Below, piece after piece: positions 1 to 6,232 of a stretch of DNA of 8,566 nucleotides (the first letter of the stretch is position 1; each line of letters starts with the position of its first letter). The notes beneath the pieces were generated by a model, which saw nothing but the letters and a program-made list of their open reading frames with translations, was not told the DNA's origin and did not search any database. The translations under genes were made by a program, and so were the position numbers. Origin of the DNA: an uncultured Actinomycetes bacterium (lineage in GTDB: Bacteria > Actinomycetota > Actinomycetes > Nanopelagicales > Nanopelagicaceae); contig CAIXTG010000015.1 in assembly GCA_903922325.1 (NCBI GenBank), positions 1 to 8,566 on the forward strand, given 5' to 3'.

Positions 1-158
1 ATTGGCAATAACCCGAGCATGACAACTGATTCAATAAATTGCGTAAGTAAACCTGGCGTGACGATCAGCATCTGTGCTTCGGTTCGCACTAAAGCAGACA
101 ACAATGCGATCAATAGAATTGAGCAAGCAGCTACCATTGCAGTTAAGGGCACTTTCAT
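1..158 (-). CDS. Predicted membrane protein, N-terminal fragment (runs off left edge)
   Basis: Reading the minus strand from an ATG at 158 gives 52 codons that stay open to the window edge, so only the N-terminus is visible. The protein begins MKVPLTAMVAAC, has a hydrophobic stretch at about residues 4-24, a short polar segment (RTEAQ, 25-29), and a second hydrophobic part (about 42-52). This looks like a signal anchor or the first helices of a membrane protein. An in-frame TAG lies just upstream of the ATG and there is no alternative start before it. The segment TPGLLTQF faintly recalls the DPG-x-LTR stretch in actinobacterial CopD/CtaG copper proteins, but I cannot support that name. No ribosome binding site is obvious. 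I do not recognise the family. The competing antisense reading on the plus strand looks less protein-like. Confidence 0.5.
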   Translation of the reverse strand, partial: MKVPLTAMVAACSILLIALLSALVRTEAQMLIVTPGLLTQFIESVVMLGLLP

Positions 159-186
159 CGATACTGTCGCTTGGGCATGCGATGCC

Positions 187-215
187 TATATGTGTCCGGC
201 GATCATTGATAACAA
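187..215 (-). promoter_or_regulatory. Candidate promoter of the left-edge membrane gene
   Basis: On the minus strand TTGTTA (215-210) and CATATA (192-187) are separated by 17 nt. The expected transcription start is near 180, leaving a leader of about 22 nt before the ATG at 158. This rests on sequence resemblance only. The rest of 159-310 holds nothing else I can support. Confidence 0.3.
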
Positions 216-310
216 GTTGGTCTACTTTGATCAGTGGCATTTCACCGCAACTTATGTAAATTGGCTCACGCCATCGCTGGCAAAGGCGCTTTCATTCAAG
301 TATTAGCAGT

Positions 311-339
311 TTCAAAGTAATCGGTATCTGGGGTAATAT
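311..339 (+). promoter_or_regulatory. Promoter of tRNA-Val
   Basis: TTCAAA (311-316) and TAATAT (334-339) are separated by exactly 17 nt. The predicted start, near 346, lies about 7 nt before the mature tRNA 5' end at 353, which is the expected arrangement for a short tRNA leader removed by RNase P. The -10 box is close to consensus and the -35 box matches it at four of six positions. Confidence 0.45.
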
Positions 340-352
340 TCGCTGCACCCAC

Positions 353-427
353 GGACGATTGGCGCAGCGGTAGCGCACTTCCTTGACATGGAAGGGGTCA
401 CTGGTTCGATCCCAGTATCGTCCACCA
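353..427 (+). tRNA. tRNA-Val (anticodon GAC)
   Basis: The full cloverleaf can be folded by hand. The acceptor stem GGACGAT (353-359) pairs with ATCGTCC (417-423). The D stem is GCGC/GCGC (362-365 with 373-376). The anticodon stem CTTCC/GGAAG flanks the loop TTGACAT, with anticodon GAC at 385-387. The T stem ACTGG/CCAGT encloses TTCGATC. The discriminator is A424 and the CCA end (425-427) is encoded in the DNA. GAC reads the valine codons GUC and GUU. The gene is a single copy here, faces the convergent peptidase gene 26 nt away, and has no recognisable hairpin terminator after it. Confidence 0.97.
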
Positions 428-453
428 CAGCAATTGGAAAACTTTTACAAAAC

Positions 454-2490
454 TTAAACTTCTTGCTCTAAACCTCTGCGTCTAAGAAGTGGTTCGATCT
501 GTGCGTCACGGCCCCGGAAATTTCGGAACATCTGCATTGAGTCGACAGATCCACCACGGCTCATCAAAGCGTTTCGGAAATGATCGCCATTCTTTCGAGT
601 CAAGCCACCGTTTTCCTTAAACCATTCAACTGTTTCAGCATCTAGAACTTCACTCCAGATATATCCGTAATAGCCAGCTGAATACCCGCCTGCAAAAATA
701 TGGGAAAAGTAGGTTGATCGATATCTCGTAGGTACCGGAGCGTATTGCAAGCCATACTCACGAATAGCTTGCTCCTCAAATTCTTCAACACTAGACACCT
801 TAGAAGTATCTTCTAATGAGTGCCAAGCAAGATCAAGAACTGCGGCAGCTAAATAGCTAGTCGTTGCATGACCTTCGTTGAATGTGGAAGATTCGTGCAA
901 CTTTTCTACCCATTCCTGCGGGAGTCGCTCCCCCGTTTGGTAATGGATCGCGTAGTTATCTAACACCTCGGGCCACAAGATCCACATTTCGTTTACTTGC
1001 GATGGGAACTCAACAAAGTCTCTTTGTACCGCCGTGCCAGAAACGCGCGGATAGGTAACGTTTGAAAGTAATCCGTGAATTGCATGTCCGAATTCATGGA
1101 AAAGGGTCGTTGTCTCGTCATAAGAAAGCAGCGTTACTTCGTCTTTAGGTGGTTTTGACACGTTCATATTGTTAACAACGACTGGACTCTGATTGAGCAA
1201 TCTATTCTGTCTAACAAATGAGTTCATCCAAGCTCCACCACGCTTTGAGTCACGCGTATAGAAGTCTGCGATGTACAAACCAACAGCAGATCCATCTTCA
1301 TTGAACACTTCAAAAACCCGTGCTTCGGGATGGTACGCAATCAAATCTGGACGTTCTTTAAAGGTAAGCCCGTAGAGTTTTTCGGCCGCAAAGAACACGC
1401 CATTCTTAAGCACGCTTTCCAACTCAAAGTATGGCTTCATCGCAGATGTATCTAGCGAGTATTTCTCAGCTCTTACTTTTTCGGTGTAGAAACCCCAATC
1501 CCAGCTCGCCAACTCATGAGATTCTTCGCGCGAAATAATCTGCTGGATATCTTGACCTTCGCGTTGCGCATTCTTAACAGCCGCTGGCGCTAACTTGCGC
1601 AACATCGAATGCACATTAGCTGGATTTGCGGCGGTTTGCTCTTGAAGCACAAATTCTGCGTGTGTCTTAACTCCGAATAATTTAGCTCGCTCGGCTCGCA
1701 ACTTCACCATTTTGAGCAAAACTTCCTTCGTATCATTCTCGTTATTGCGACCGCCCTTAATAAGCGATTGATTCATGATCTTCTCGCGCAGTGCCCGATT
1801 CTTCAAAGAACTTAAGAGTGGATGGCCCGTGAAATTCAAAATTGTAATTAACCATTTATCACTCAACCCACGTGATTCAGCAGCAGCCTTACAAGCTGCA
1901 ATTTGATTAGGCGATAAACCATCAAGTTCGCTCTCGTTTTCAACCACAACCGCTAAATCATTGGTATCTGCCAAAAGTTTTTTACTAAATTGAGTTTGCA
2001 GAGATGAAAGTTCTTCGTTGATTTGCTTGACTCGGTCTCGACTTGATTCACTCAACTCGGCACCCGCATGGGCGAAATCTCTAAAGTAGCGCTCTACGAG
2101 CCAGGCCTGTTCTTCATTTAGTTCAGATGCGTTTTCTCGGAGTGTCTTAATACGCGCAAAGAGTTGTGGGTTTAGCCGAATTGCATCTGAATGAGCCGCG
2201 AGTTTCGGAGCGATCTCTGCTTCTATGGCATCAATTCGATCATTTGTGTCACTTGATGACTTATTATAAAAAACACTAAGTACGCGAGTAAGAATCGCGC
2301 CACTGCGTTCCATCGCCTCAATAGTATTTTCGAAACTAGCTTCAGAATTAGCCAAGATGGCATCAACTTCTTGTAACTGCTCCTTCATTCCCTGATAAAA
2401 CGCGTCGAGGTAATGATCTTCTTGGATCAGTGCAAATGGCGGAAGTTCATAAGCCAACGTTGATTTCGAAAGGAATGGATTTGTACTCAT
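454..2490 (-). CDS. dcp: M3 family zinc metallopeptidase, peptidyl-dipeptidase Dcp type
   Basis: A 678-residue cytoplasmic peptidase that would cleave C-terminal dipeptides from short peptides as part of peptide recycling. The zinc site is complete: HEFGH at residues 465-469 supplies two histidine ligands and the catalytic Glu466, and Glu494 in RDFVEFPSQ is the third ligand, 29 residues on as in E. coli Dcp. The C-terminal substrate-binding block has His597, Tyr603 and Tyr610, spaced like His601, Tyr607 and Tyr614 of E. coli Dcp. The RDFVEFPSQVNEMW version of the third-ligand motif favours Dcp over oligopeptidase A, which reads VELPSQ. Length matches Dcp (about 680). There is no signal peptide. 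It lies 33 nt downstream of the MFS gene on the same strand, so co-transcription is possible, but a TATATT box sits 6 nt before its ATG and suggests a separate leaderless transcript. Confidence 0.95.
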   Translation of the reverse strand: MSTNPFLSKSTLAYELPPFALIQEDHYLDAFYQGMKEQLQEVDAILANSEASFENTIEAMERSGAILTRVLSVFYNKSSSDTNDRIDAIEAEIAPKLAAHSDAIRLNPQLFARIKTLRENASELNEEQAWLVERYFRDFAHAGAELSESSRDRVKQINEELSSLQTQFSKKLLADTNDLAVVVENESELDGLSPNQIAACKAAAESRGLSDKWLITILNFTGHPLLSSLKNRALREKIMNQSLIKGGRNNENDTKEVLLKMVKLRAERAKLFGVKTHAEFVLQEQTAANPANVHSMLRKLAPAAVKNAQREGQDIQQIISREESHELASWDWGFYTEKVRAEKYSLDTSAMKPYFELESVLKNGVFFAAEKLYGLTFKERPDLIAYHPEARVFEVFNEDGSAVGLYIADFYTRDSKRGGAWMNSFVRQNRLLNQSPVVVNNMNVSKPPKDEVTLLSYDETTTLFHEFGHAIHGLLSNVTYPRVSGTAVQRDFVEFPSQVNEMWILWPEVLDNYAIHYQTGERLPQEWVEKLHESSTFNEGHATTSYLAAAVLDLAWHSLEDTSKVSSVEEFEEQAIREYGLQYAPVPTRYRSTYFSHIFAGGYSAGYYGYIWSEVLDAETVEWFKENGGLTRKNGDHFRNALMSRGGSVDSMQMFRNFRGRDAQIEPLLRRRGLEQEV

Positions 2491-2496
2491 GCATGG

Positions 2497-2502
2497 AATA
2501 TA
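2497..2502 (-). promoter_or_regulatory. -10 box for leaderless dcp transcript
   Basis: TATATT on the minus strand is followed by CCATGC and then the ATG at 2490, placing the start of transcription on the A of the start codon. No convincing -35 box is found 16-18 nt upstream. The purine-rich AAAAGG upstream is about 12 nt from the ATG, too far for a good ribosome binding site. Confidence 0.45.
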
Positions 2503-2523
2503 CCTTTTCTCCCGCGGGTCACG

Positions 2524-3687
2524 CTAGGCGCTCTTAGCAAACCTCGCACTTGCCACAATAGCTAGAGCTAATAACGCCGGGATAAACAGCGCAGTTCGAA
2601 GTGTTGTTGCATCTGAAACAAAACCGATAAATGGTGGACCTACGATAAATCCGAAGTAGGAAATACCGGAGACCATTGCCACGGCTTGCGCTGGTGCCAT
2701 TTGGCCCGCAAATTTGTTACTAGCCATTGAACCAGCAGCACTAAAAAGAAGTGGGATCGCAACTGAAAGTCCAGTTCCCATCCAGAACCAGCCAAATATT
2801 GTGCCGGCAGTCGAGTTAAGAAGTAATCCCGAGAACATTCCGATTGAAGCGATCAATCCCCCACTTGCTAAAACTTTCGCGGCGCCGAATCTTGTGGCTA
2901 ACCGATCTCCGGAAAATCTGCCAATGATCATGGTCGCCGAGAAAACTACGTACGGGACCGCACTTACAAATGGAGATGCCCCGTAAGTTTCGCGGGTTAA
3001 TACTCCACCCCAGTCCCCAACTGCGCCTTCGCCGATAGTTGAACACAAACCGAATATTCCAAATAGCCAAATGATGGCGGGTCGATGCATTTTCGTACCA
3101 GGTTCTAACTCGTGCAAATCGTCAGAACCAGGCAACCAAAGCTTTCGCACTTGCAAAGCGATGATGGTTATTGCTGCACAAATAATTACTGTCTGAACCC
3201 GATAACTAATTCCAAGTTGTGATGCAAGTCCGCCCAGGATTCCGCCACTGAAACCACCCACTGAAAACATCCCATGGAAAACGCTCATCAAACGTAGCGA
3301 ACTTTGATGTTCAAGCGTAACTGCATGCGAATTCATTGCGACATCTTGCGTAGCTAAGGTGTAGCCAGCAAGAAACGCGGTTAACGCAAAAGCCCAAACT
3401 GCGAAGAAAGTAAAACTCTGCAACGTCCATGTAGCCACCATTGCTAAAGTTGCATAAAAAGCAACCGGCGAACTGCCGTACTTCGCACAAAGTTTTCCGG
3501 CCACCGGAAGAGCTGCAAACACTCCTAATGAACTGGCTAACAAACACAGGCTGAGCGTTGAATTAGAAACATCGAGAGCTTTTTTGATATCTGGAATTCT
3601 TGCGACGAAAGCGCCTACGACTAGTCCATTGGTTATAAAGGTTGCCGTTACTGCCAGTCGTGCGCGTTTCTGAATATCCGTAAGCAT
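2524..3687 (-). CDS. MFS transporter, YbjJ-like
   Basis: A 387-residue inner-membrane carrier with twelve predicted helices. The first bundle of six lies at about residues 12-183, followed by a charged cytoplasmic linker (about 184-202), then six more helices (203-383). Family marks are RIPDIK at 30-35 after helix 1, QDVAMN at 114-119, an EGAVGDW block at 220-226, and a motif A-like GRFSGDRLATRFG at 256-268 between helices 8 and 9. This resembles the YbjJ/fucose-permease-like branch of the major facilitator superfamily, in which many members have no known substrate; I cannot assign one. It is the first gene of a possible pair with dcp and diverges from the GNAT gene at 3764. The ATG at 3687 is chosen because the conserved N-terminal helix starts right after it and a TANNNT box lies 6 nt upstream. 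Confidence 0.85.
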   Translation of the reverse strand: MLTDIQKRARLAVTATFITNGLVVGAFVARIPDIKKALDVSNSTLSLCLLASSLGVFAALPVAGKLCAKYGSSPVAFYATLAMVATWTLQSFTFFAVWAFALTAFLAGYTLATQDVAMNSHAVTLEHQSSLRLMSVFHGMFSVGGFSGGILGGLASQLGISYRVQTVIICAAITIIALQVRKLWLPGSDDLHELEPGTKMHRPAIIWLFGIFGLCSTIGEGAVGDWGGVLTRETYGASPFVSAVPYVVFSATMIIGRFSGDRLATRFGAAKVLASGGLIASIGMFSGLLLNSTAGTIFGWFWMGTGLSVAIPLLFSAAGSMASNKFAGQMAPAQAVAMVSGISYFGFIVGPPFIGFVSDATTLRTALFIPALLALAIVASARFAKSA

Positions 3688-3693
3688 GGCTTA

Positions 3694-3699
3694 AGGCTA
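3694..3699 (-). promoter_or_regulatory. Possible -10 box for leaderless MFS transcript
   Basis: TAGCCT on the minus strand, then TAAGCC, then the ATG at 3687. The hexamer fits TANNNT but is weak. No Shine-Dalgarno sequence precedes the ATG, and no clear -35 box is seen. Confidence 0.3.
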
Positions 3700-3728
3700 G
3701 CAATTTGTCTTCCAATAAGTGCCATAAG

Positions 3729-3757
3729 TTAGTTTTGATAACCACGCGCCATAGAAT
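3729..3757 (+). promoter_or_regulatory. Promoter for leaderless GNAT transcript
   Basis: TTAGTT (3729-3734) and TAGAAT (3752-3757) are 17 nt apart. Six bases (TGTGCT) separate the -10 box from the GTG at 3764, so the mRNA is expected to begin on the start codon. No Shine-Dalgarno sequence is present. It shares the 76-nt divergent spacer with the MFS promoter. Confidence 0.45.
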
Positions 3758-3763
3758 TGTGCT

Positions 3764-4255
3764 GTGTTAATACGTAGAGCAACCCACGCCGACTTGGAAG
3801 CGATTACTGCTATCTACAACGAAGTGATCGTCAATTCCGATGCGATCTATCGCGAGTCAGCCGTTCCGGTTTCCGAGCGGATTGAATGGTTTGAGGCCAA
3901 AGTCAACGATGGCTTCCCAGTTCTGGTTGCGATTGATTCAGAAGAGATTGTTGGGTACGGCGTGTTTGGAAACTTCCGCTTCGGTGAAGGTTATGACGAC
4001 ACCGTTGAACATAGTGTTCATGTGCGTTCCGATAAACGTGGCAAAGGAATTGGGACAGCAATTCTTGCCGAATTAATAAATATTGCCACTGCCGACAAAA
4101 GGCATGTCATGGTTGCGGCTATCGATAGCAAAAATCTGGGATCCATCTCGCTTCATTCTCAGTTTGGGTTTATTGAATCCGCTCGAATGCCAGAAGTTGC
4201 GAAGAAGAATGGCAGCGCGCTCACCTTGGTTTTAATGCAGAAAATCTTGAACTAG
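3764..4255 (+). CDS. GNAT acetyltransferase, phosphinothricin / methionine-sulfone type
   Basis: A 163-residue single-domain acetyltransferase that transfers the acetyl group of acetyl-CoA to an amine. The N-terminus (LIRRATHADLEAITAIYNEV), the TVEHSVHV strand (80-87, with Glu82 as likely base), the acetyl-CoA loop RGKGIG (92-97), and HVMVAAIDSKN followed by SLHSQFGF match the PAT/YncA (MnaT) group. Known members acetylate phosphinothricin, methionine sulfone or methionine sulfoximine, and some are housekeeping L-amino-acid acyltransferases. The start is GTG at 3764, supported by the -10 box 6 nt upstream and by the family N-terminus starting there. One oddity: as I recall the family, the C-terminal segment usually carries a Trp before the LxLVxMQ strand, and here it reads NGSALTLVLMQK, so substrate preference may differ. 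It diverges from the MFS gene; whether the two work together is unknown. Confidence 0.85.
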   Translation: MLIRRATHADLEAITAIYNEVIVNSDAIYRESAVPVSERIEWFEAKVNDGFPVLVAIDSEEIVGYGVFGNFRFGEGYDDTVEHSVHVRSDKRGKGIGTAILAELINIATADKRHVMVAAIDSKNLGSISLHSQFGFIESARMPEVAKKNGSALTLVLMQKILN

Positions 4256-4259
4256 GTTT

Positions 4260-4730
4260 TCAGTTCGCCGTATTTGTAAACCTAAGCCAAACATCTTGTA
4301 GTAAATTAGATTCGGTTGCCTCGTAACCGAGTTTTGAAATCGTTTTACGCCAAAAAATTGCACCTATCGGATTCTCGCTCTGAAACGGAATCTCCCAATT
4401 ACCTTTGAACCTTTGCAGGATTTGATCAACTGCCGCGGCACCAACCCCGGCACGTCTAAATTCTGGCTTGATGAAAAATTCGCCAACCACGTGAGTATCG
4501 GGTTTTGATTTACGCACTAGCGCAAAGCCAGCGACCTCACCATGACTTCTGATTACAAGTGGCCAGTGCTCTTCATACGCCAAGTAAGTTCGCAGACGAT
4601 CATCGCGATATCTACCATCGTTCTCGACAATTAAGTTACGGAACCGTGCTAGATCTTGCATGTACAGCTGCCAGAGCTCTAGCAAAAGATCAGTCTCGTC
4701 GACGGTAGCAAGATCTGACGTGATTGACAC
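4260..4730 (-). CDS. GNAT family N-acetyltransferase
   Basis: A 156-residue GNAT domain protein. The acetyl-CoA binding loop is RRAGVG at residues 92-97, following the strand GEFFIKPEF (83-91), and the C-terminal part has the IFWRKTISKLGYE helix-strand (125-137) typical of the fold. It shares no specific motif with the neighbouring PAT-like GNAT; it looks closer to the broad group of predicted acetyltransferases without known substrate. Translation starts at a GTG whose first base is the last base of the upstream esterase stop (TAGTG, 1-nt overlap), so it is almost certainly translated by reinitiation behind that gene and co-transcribed with it. It ends 4 nt from the convergent GNAT gene, with no terminator visible between them. 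The target is not predictable from sequence. Confidence 0.78.
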   Translation of the reverse strand: MSITSDLATVDETDLLLELWQLYMQDLARFRNLIVENDGRYRDDRLRTYLAYEEHWPLVIRSHGEVAGFALVRKSKPDTHVVGEFFIKPEFRRAGVGAAAVDQILQRFKGNWEIPFQSENPIGAIFWRKTISKLGYEATESNLLQDVWLRFTNTAN

Positions 4731-5500
4731 TATCTCGTTAAGCCCTCGATGAAAGTCAGAGAGTTCGCGAAAATCAATTCGCTGTCATGATCAATAGTTG
4801 CAACATGGAAGCTGTTGAGCAGTTCAATTCGTGACTTATTGGCCGAACCAATCTCGCGCATGACAATCTCAGTGTTTGAAACCGGCAGCGTGTGATCATC
4901 GACGCTGTGAAATAGCTGCATCGGAACCTTGATCGATGGCAAGGCTGCACGCGTCAGTTTCAACATTGTGAGCAGCTGATAAATGCCGCGGTAAGGCAAT
5001 TTGTCATAACTGTATTCAGTTACTCCTTTGCGCTTAATGTCATTGCCAACGCTCTTACCAAACTTAATTAATCGAGAGATTGCAAAAGCTAACTCGGGTG
5101 AAATACCTCGCACATGAATCATTGGGTTGACCAAGATAATTCCGCTTAACTGATCGCCTAGTTCGGCGGCCACTTTCAAAGTTGTGCCACCACCCATTGA
5201 GAGTCCAGTTACAAATATCTGAGAGCAAGTTTTTTGAAGTTCAGATATTTCCGCTTTTACTTTTTTGGGCCATTCCTGCCACTCAACTTCATTTAGATCA
5301 GCCGGCTTTGTGCCATGACCAGGAAGCAAGGGGACGCGAACGCTGTATCCGCGAGCATTTAGAAACTCTGCCCATGGACGCATTGCAGCTGGCGAACCAG
5401 TGAATCCGTGAACAAGCACAATGCCAATATGACCATTCTTCTTATCGCCTAGGGCTTGAAAATCTGCTAACAATCCAGCGGGGGCTCCGATTATGCTCAT
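4730..5500 (-). CDS. Alpha/beta hydrolase, Est30-like carboxylesterase / acylglycerol lipase
   Basis: A 256-residue cytoplasmic serine esterase. The oxyanion-hole motif HGFTGS is at 31-36, the nucleophile elbow GLSMGG at 99-104 gives Ser101, the acid is Asp201 or Asp202 in SVDDHTLPV, and the base is His232 in SFHVATIDHD. The spacing and the HVxTxDxD pattern around the histidine resemble Geobacillus Est30 and related monoacylglycerol lipases, which cleave short to medium acyl esters. A small lid region is expected at about 130-185. There is no signal peptide. It heads a two-gene unit with the GNAT at 4260-4730 (1-nt overlap). The ATG at 5500 is supported by a TAGATT box 6 nt upstream. The natural substrate is unknown. 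Confidence 0.86.
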   Translation of the reverse strand: MSIIGAPAGLLADFQALGDKKNGHIGIVLVHGFTGSPAAMRPWAEFLNARGYSVRVPLLPGHGTKPADLNEVEWQEWPKKVKAEISELQKTCSQIFVTGLSMGGGTTLKVAAELGDQLSGIILVNPMIHVRGISPELAFAISRLIKFGKSVGNDIKRKGVTEYSYDKLPYRGIYQLLTMLKLTRAALPSIKVPMQLFHSVDDHTLPVSNTEIVMREIGSANKSRIELLNSFHVATIDHDSELIFANSLTFIEGLTR

Positions 5501-5506
5501 GCTCGA

Positions 5507-5512
5507 AATCTA
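5507..5512 (-). promoter_or_regulatory. -10 box for leaderless esterase-GNAT transcript
   Basis: TAGATT on the minus strand is followed by TCGAGC and the ATG at 5500. GAGG further upstream is about 12 nt from the ATG, too distant for efficient Shine-Dalgarno pairing. The -35 region is not convincing. Confidence 0.42.
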
Positions 5513-5542
5513 CCTCGGCTTCCCACTGTCAGATAGAAGATT

Positions 5543-5548
5543 TAGGAT
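5543..5548 (+). promoter_or_regulatory. Possible -10 box or Shine-Dalgarno of the exonuclease gene
   Basis: TAGGAT lies 8 nt before the ATG at 5557. It fits TANNNT with a start of transcription 0-2 nt before the ATG, but the internal AGGA is also 9 nt from the ATG and could act as a ribosome binding site on a longer mRNA. The sequence cannot separate the two readings. Confidence 0.3.
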
Positions 5549-5556
5549 CAATCATT

Positions 5557-6216
5557 ATGAATTCTTGGCAAGCTACCATCGAAGATTTAGGTCGCCCGTT
5601 AGTGCGAACTACATTTGTGGTGCTCGACCTCGAAACCTCAGGGGGCGCTCCGCATTTAGGCGCAAACATCACCGAGATAGGTGCCGTTAAAGTCCGTGGT
5701 GGCGAAGTACTGGGTAAGTTTCAGACTTTTGTAAATCCCGGAACACCTATTCCCTCATTCATTACCGAGCTTACGGGCATCAATGACGCGATGGTTTCCT
5801 CGTCGCCTCGCATTGCTGAAGTTTTTCCAATTCTGCTGGAATTTCTTGGTGCCGAGAATGAGACAGTATTTGTGGCCCACAATGCGCCTTTTGATTTAAG
5901 TTTTTTGAAAGCTGCGGCCACCGCTAGCGAATACAAGTGGCCGAAGTTCACCGTAATTGATACTGCAAAATTAGCGCGAAAGGTGTTGGGTCGGGATGAA
6001 GTAGTCAACTGCAAACTTGGAACCCTTGCCGAGTTCTTTAACGCATCTGTAAGTCCGACGCATCGCGCACTTGATGATGCTCTAGCCACCGTAGATGTTT
6101 TACATGCTCTGATTGGCAGAGTTGGAAGTATGGGAATAACTACTTTAGAAGAATTGCAAGACTTCAGTAACCGAAAATCATCGACACGTTCGCGCAAAGA
6201 GTTAGACAGTATTTAA
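5557..6216 (+). CDS. DEDDh 3'-5' exonuclease, DnaQ-epsilon-like, stand-alone
   Basis: A 219-residue DnaQ/epsilon-fold exonuclease that would remove nucleotides from DNA 3' ends using two metal ions. The active site is complete: Asp24 and Glu26 in VLDLETSGG (Exo I), Asp113 in HNAPFDLSFL (Exo II), and His169 with Asp174 in HRALDDA (Exo III, DEDDh type). ELTGIND at 71-77 is the usual epsilon-like stretch. In many actinobacteria the ortholog in this position, beside trpD and ctaE, is about 600 residues long and carries a UvrC-like GIY-YIG nuclease domain after the exonuclease. Here the protein stops soon after the LEELQDF linker (197-203) with a short basic tail, and only 16 nt separate it from the convergent trpD, so the second domain is absent. 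A role in repair or proofreading is inferred; it is not a polymerase III alpha partner by context. Confidence 0.9.
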   Translation: MNSWQATIEDLGRPLVRTTFVVLDLETSGGAPHLGANITEIGAVKVRGGEVLGKFQTFVNPGTPIPSFITELTGINDAMVSSSPRIAEVFPILLEFLGAENETVFVAHNAPFDLSFLKAAATASEYKWPKFTVIDTAKLARKVLGRDEVVNCKLGTLAEFFNASVSPTHRALDDALATVDVLHALIGRVGSMGITTLEELQDFSNRKSSTRSRKELDSI

Positions 6217-6232
6217 CTTGTTTCCAAAAACG

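Noticed and set aside
31..240. 69-codon minus-strand frame starting at 240
   Set aside because: It is a different frame from the 158 start, contains a stop within the window, and its translation has no membrane or domain character; it is read as a shadow.
19..306. 95-codon open frame on the plus strand, starting ATGACAACTGATTC
   Set aside because: It lies antisense to the hydrophobic minus-strand frame that runs off the edge, has an odd composition with many Cys and no recognisable motif, and runs through the region just before the tRNA promoter.
428..453. Terminator between tRNA-Val and dcp
   Set aside because: The stretch is AT-rich with runs of A and T but forms no GC-rich hairpin that I can fold.
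353..460. tRNA-Val as an integration site for a mobile element
   Set aside because: No integrase, no repeat of the tRNA 3' end and no foreign-looking cargo are present; the flanking gene is a housekeeping peptidase.
5721..6197. 158-codon minus-strand frame opposite the exonuclease
   Set aside because: The plus-strand frame carries all DEDDh catalytic motifs; the antisense reading has none.
6217..6232. Bidirectional terminator between the exonuclease and trpD
   Set aside because: The gap is only 16 nt and no stable inverted repeat spans it.
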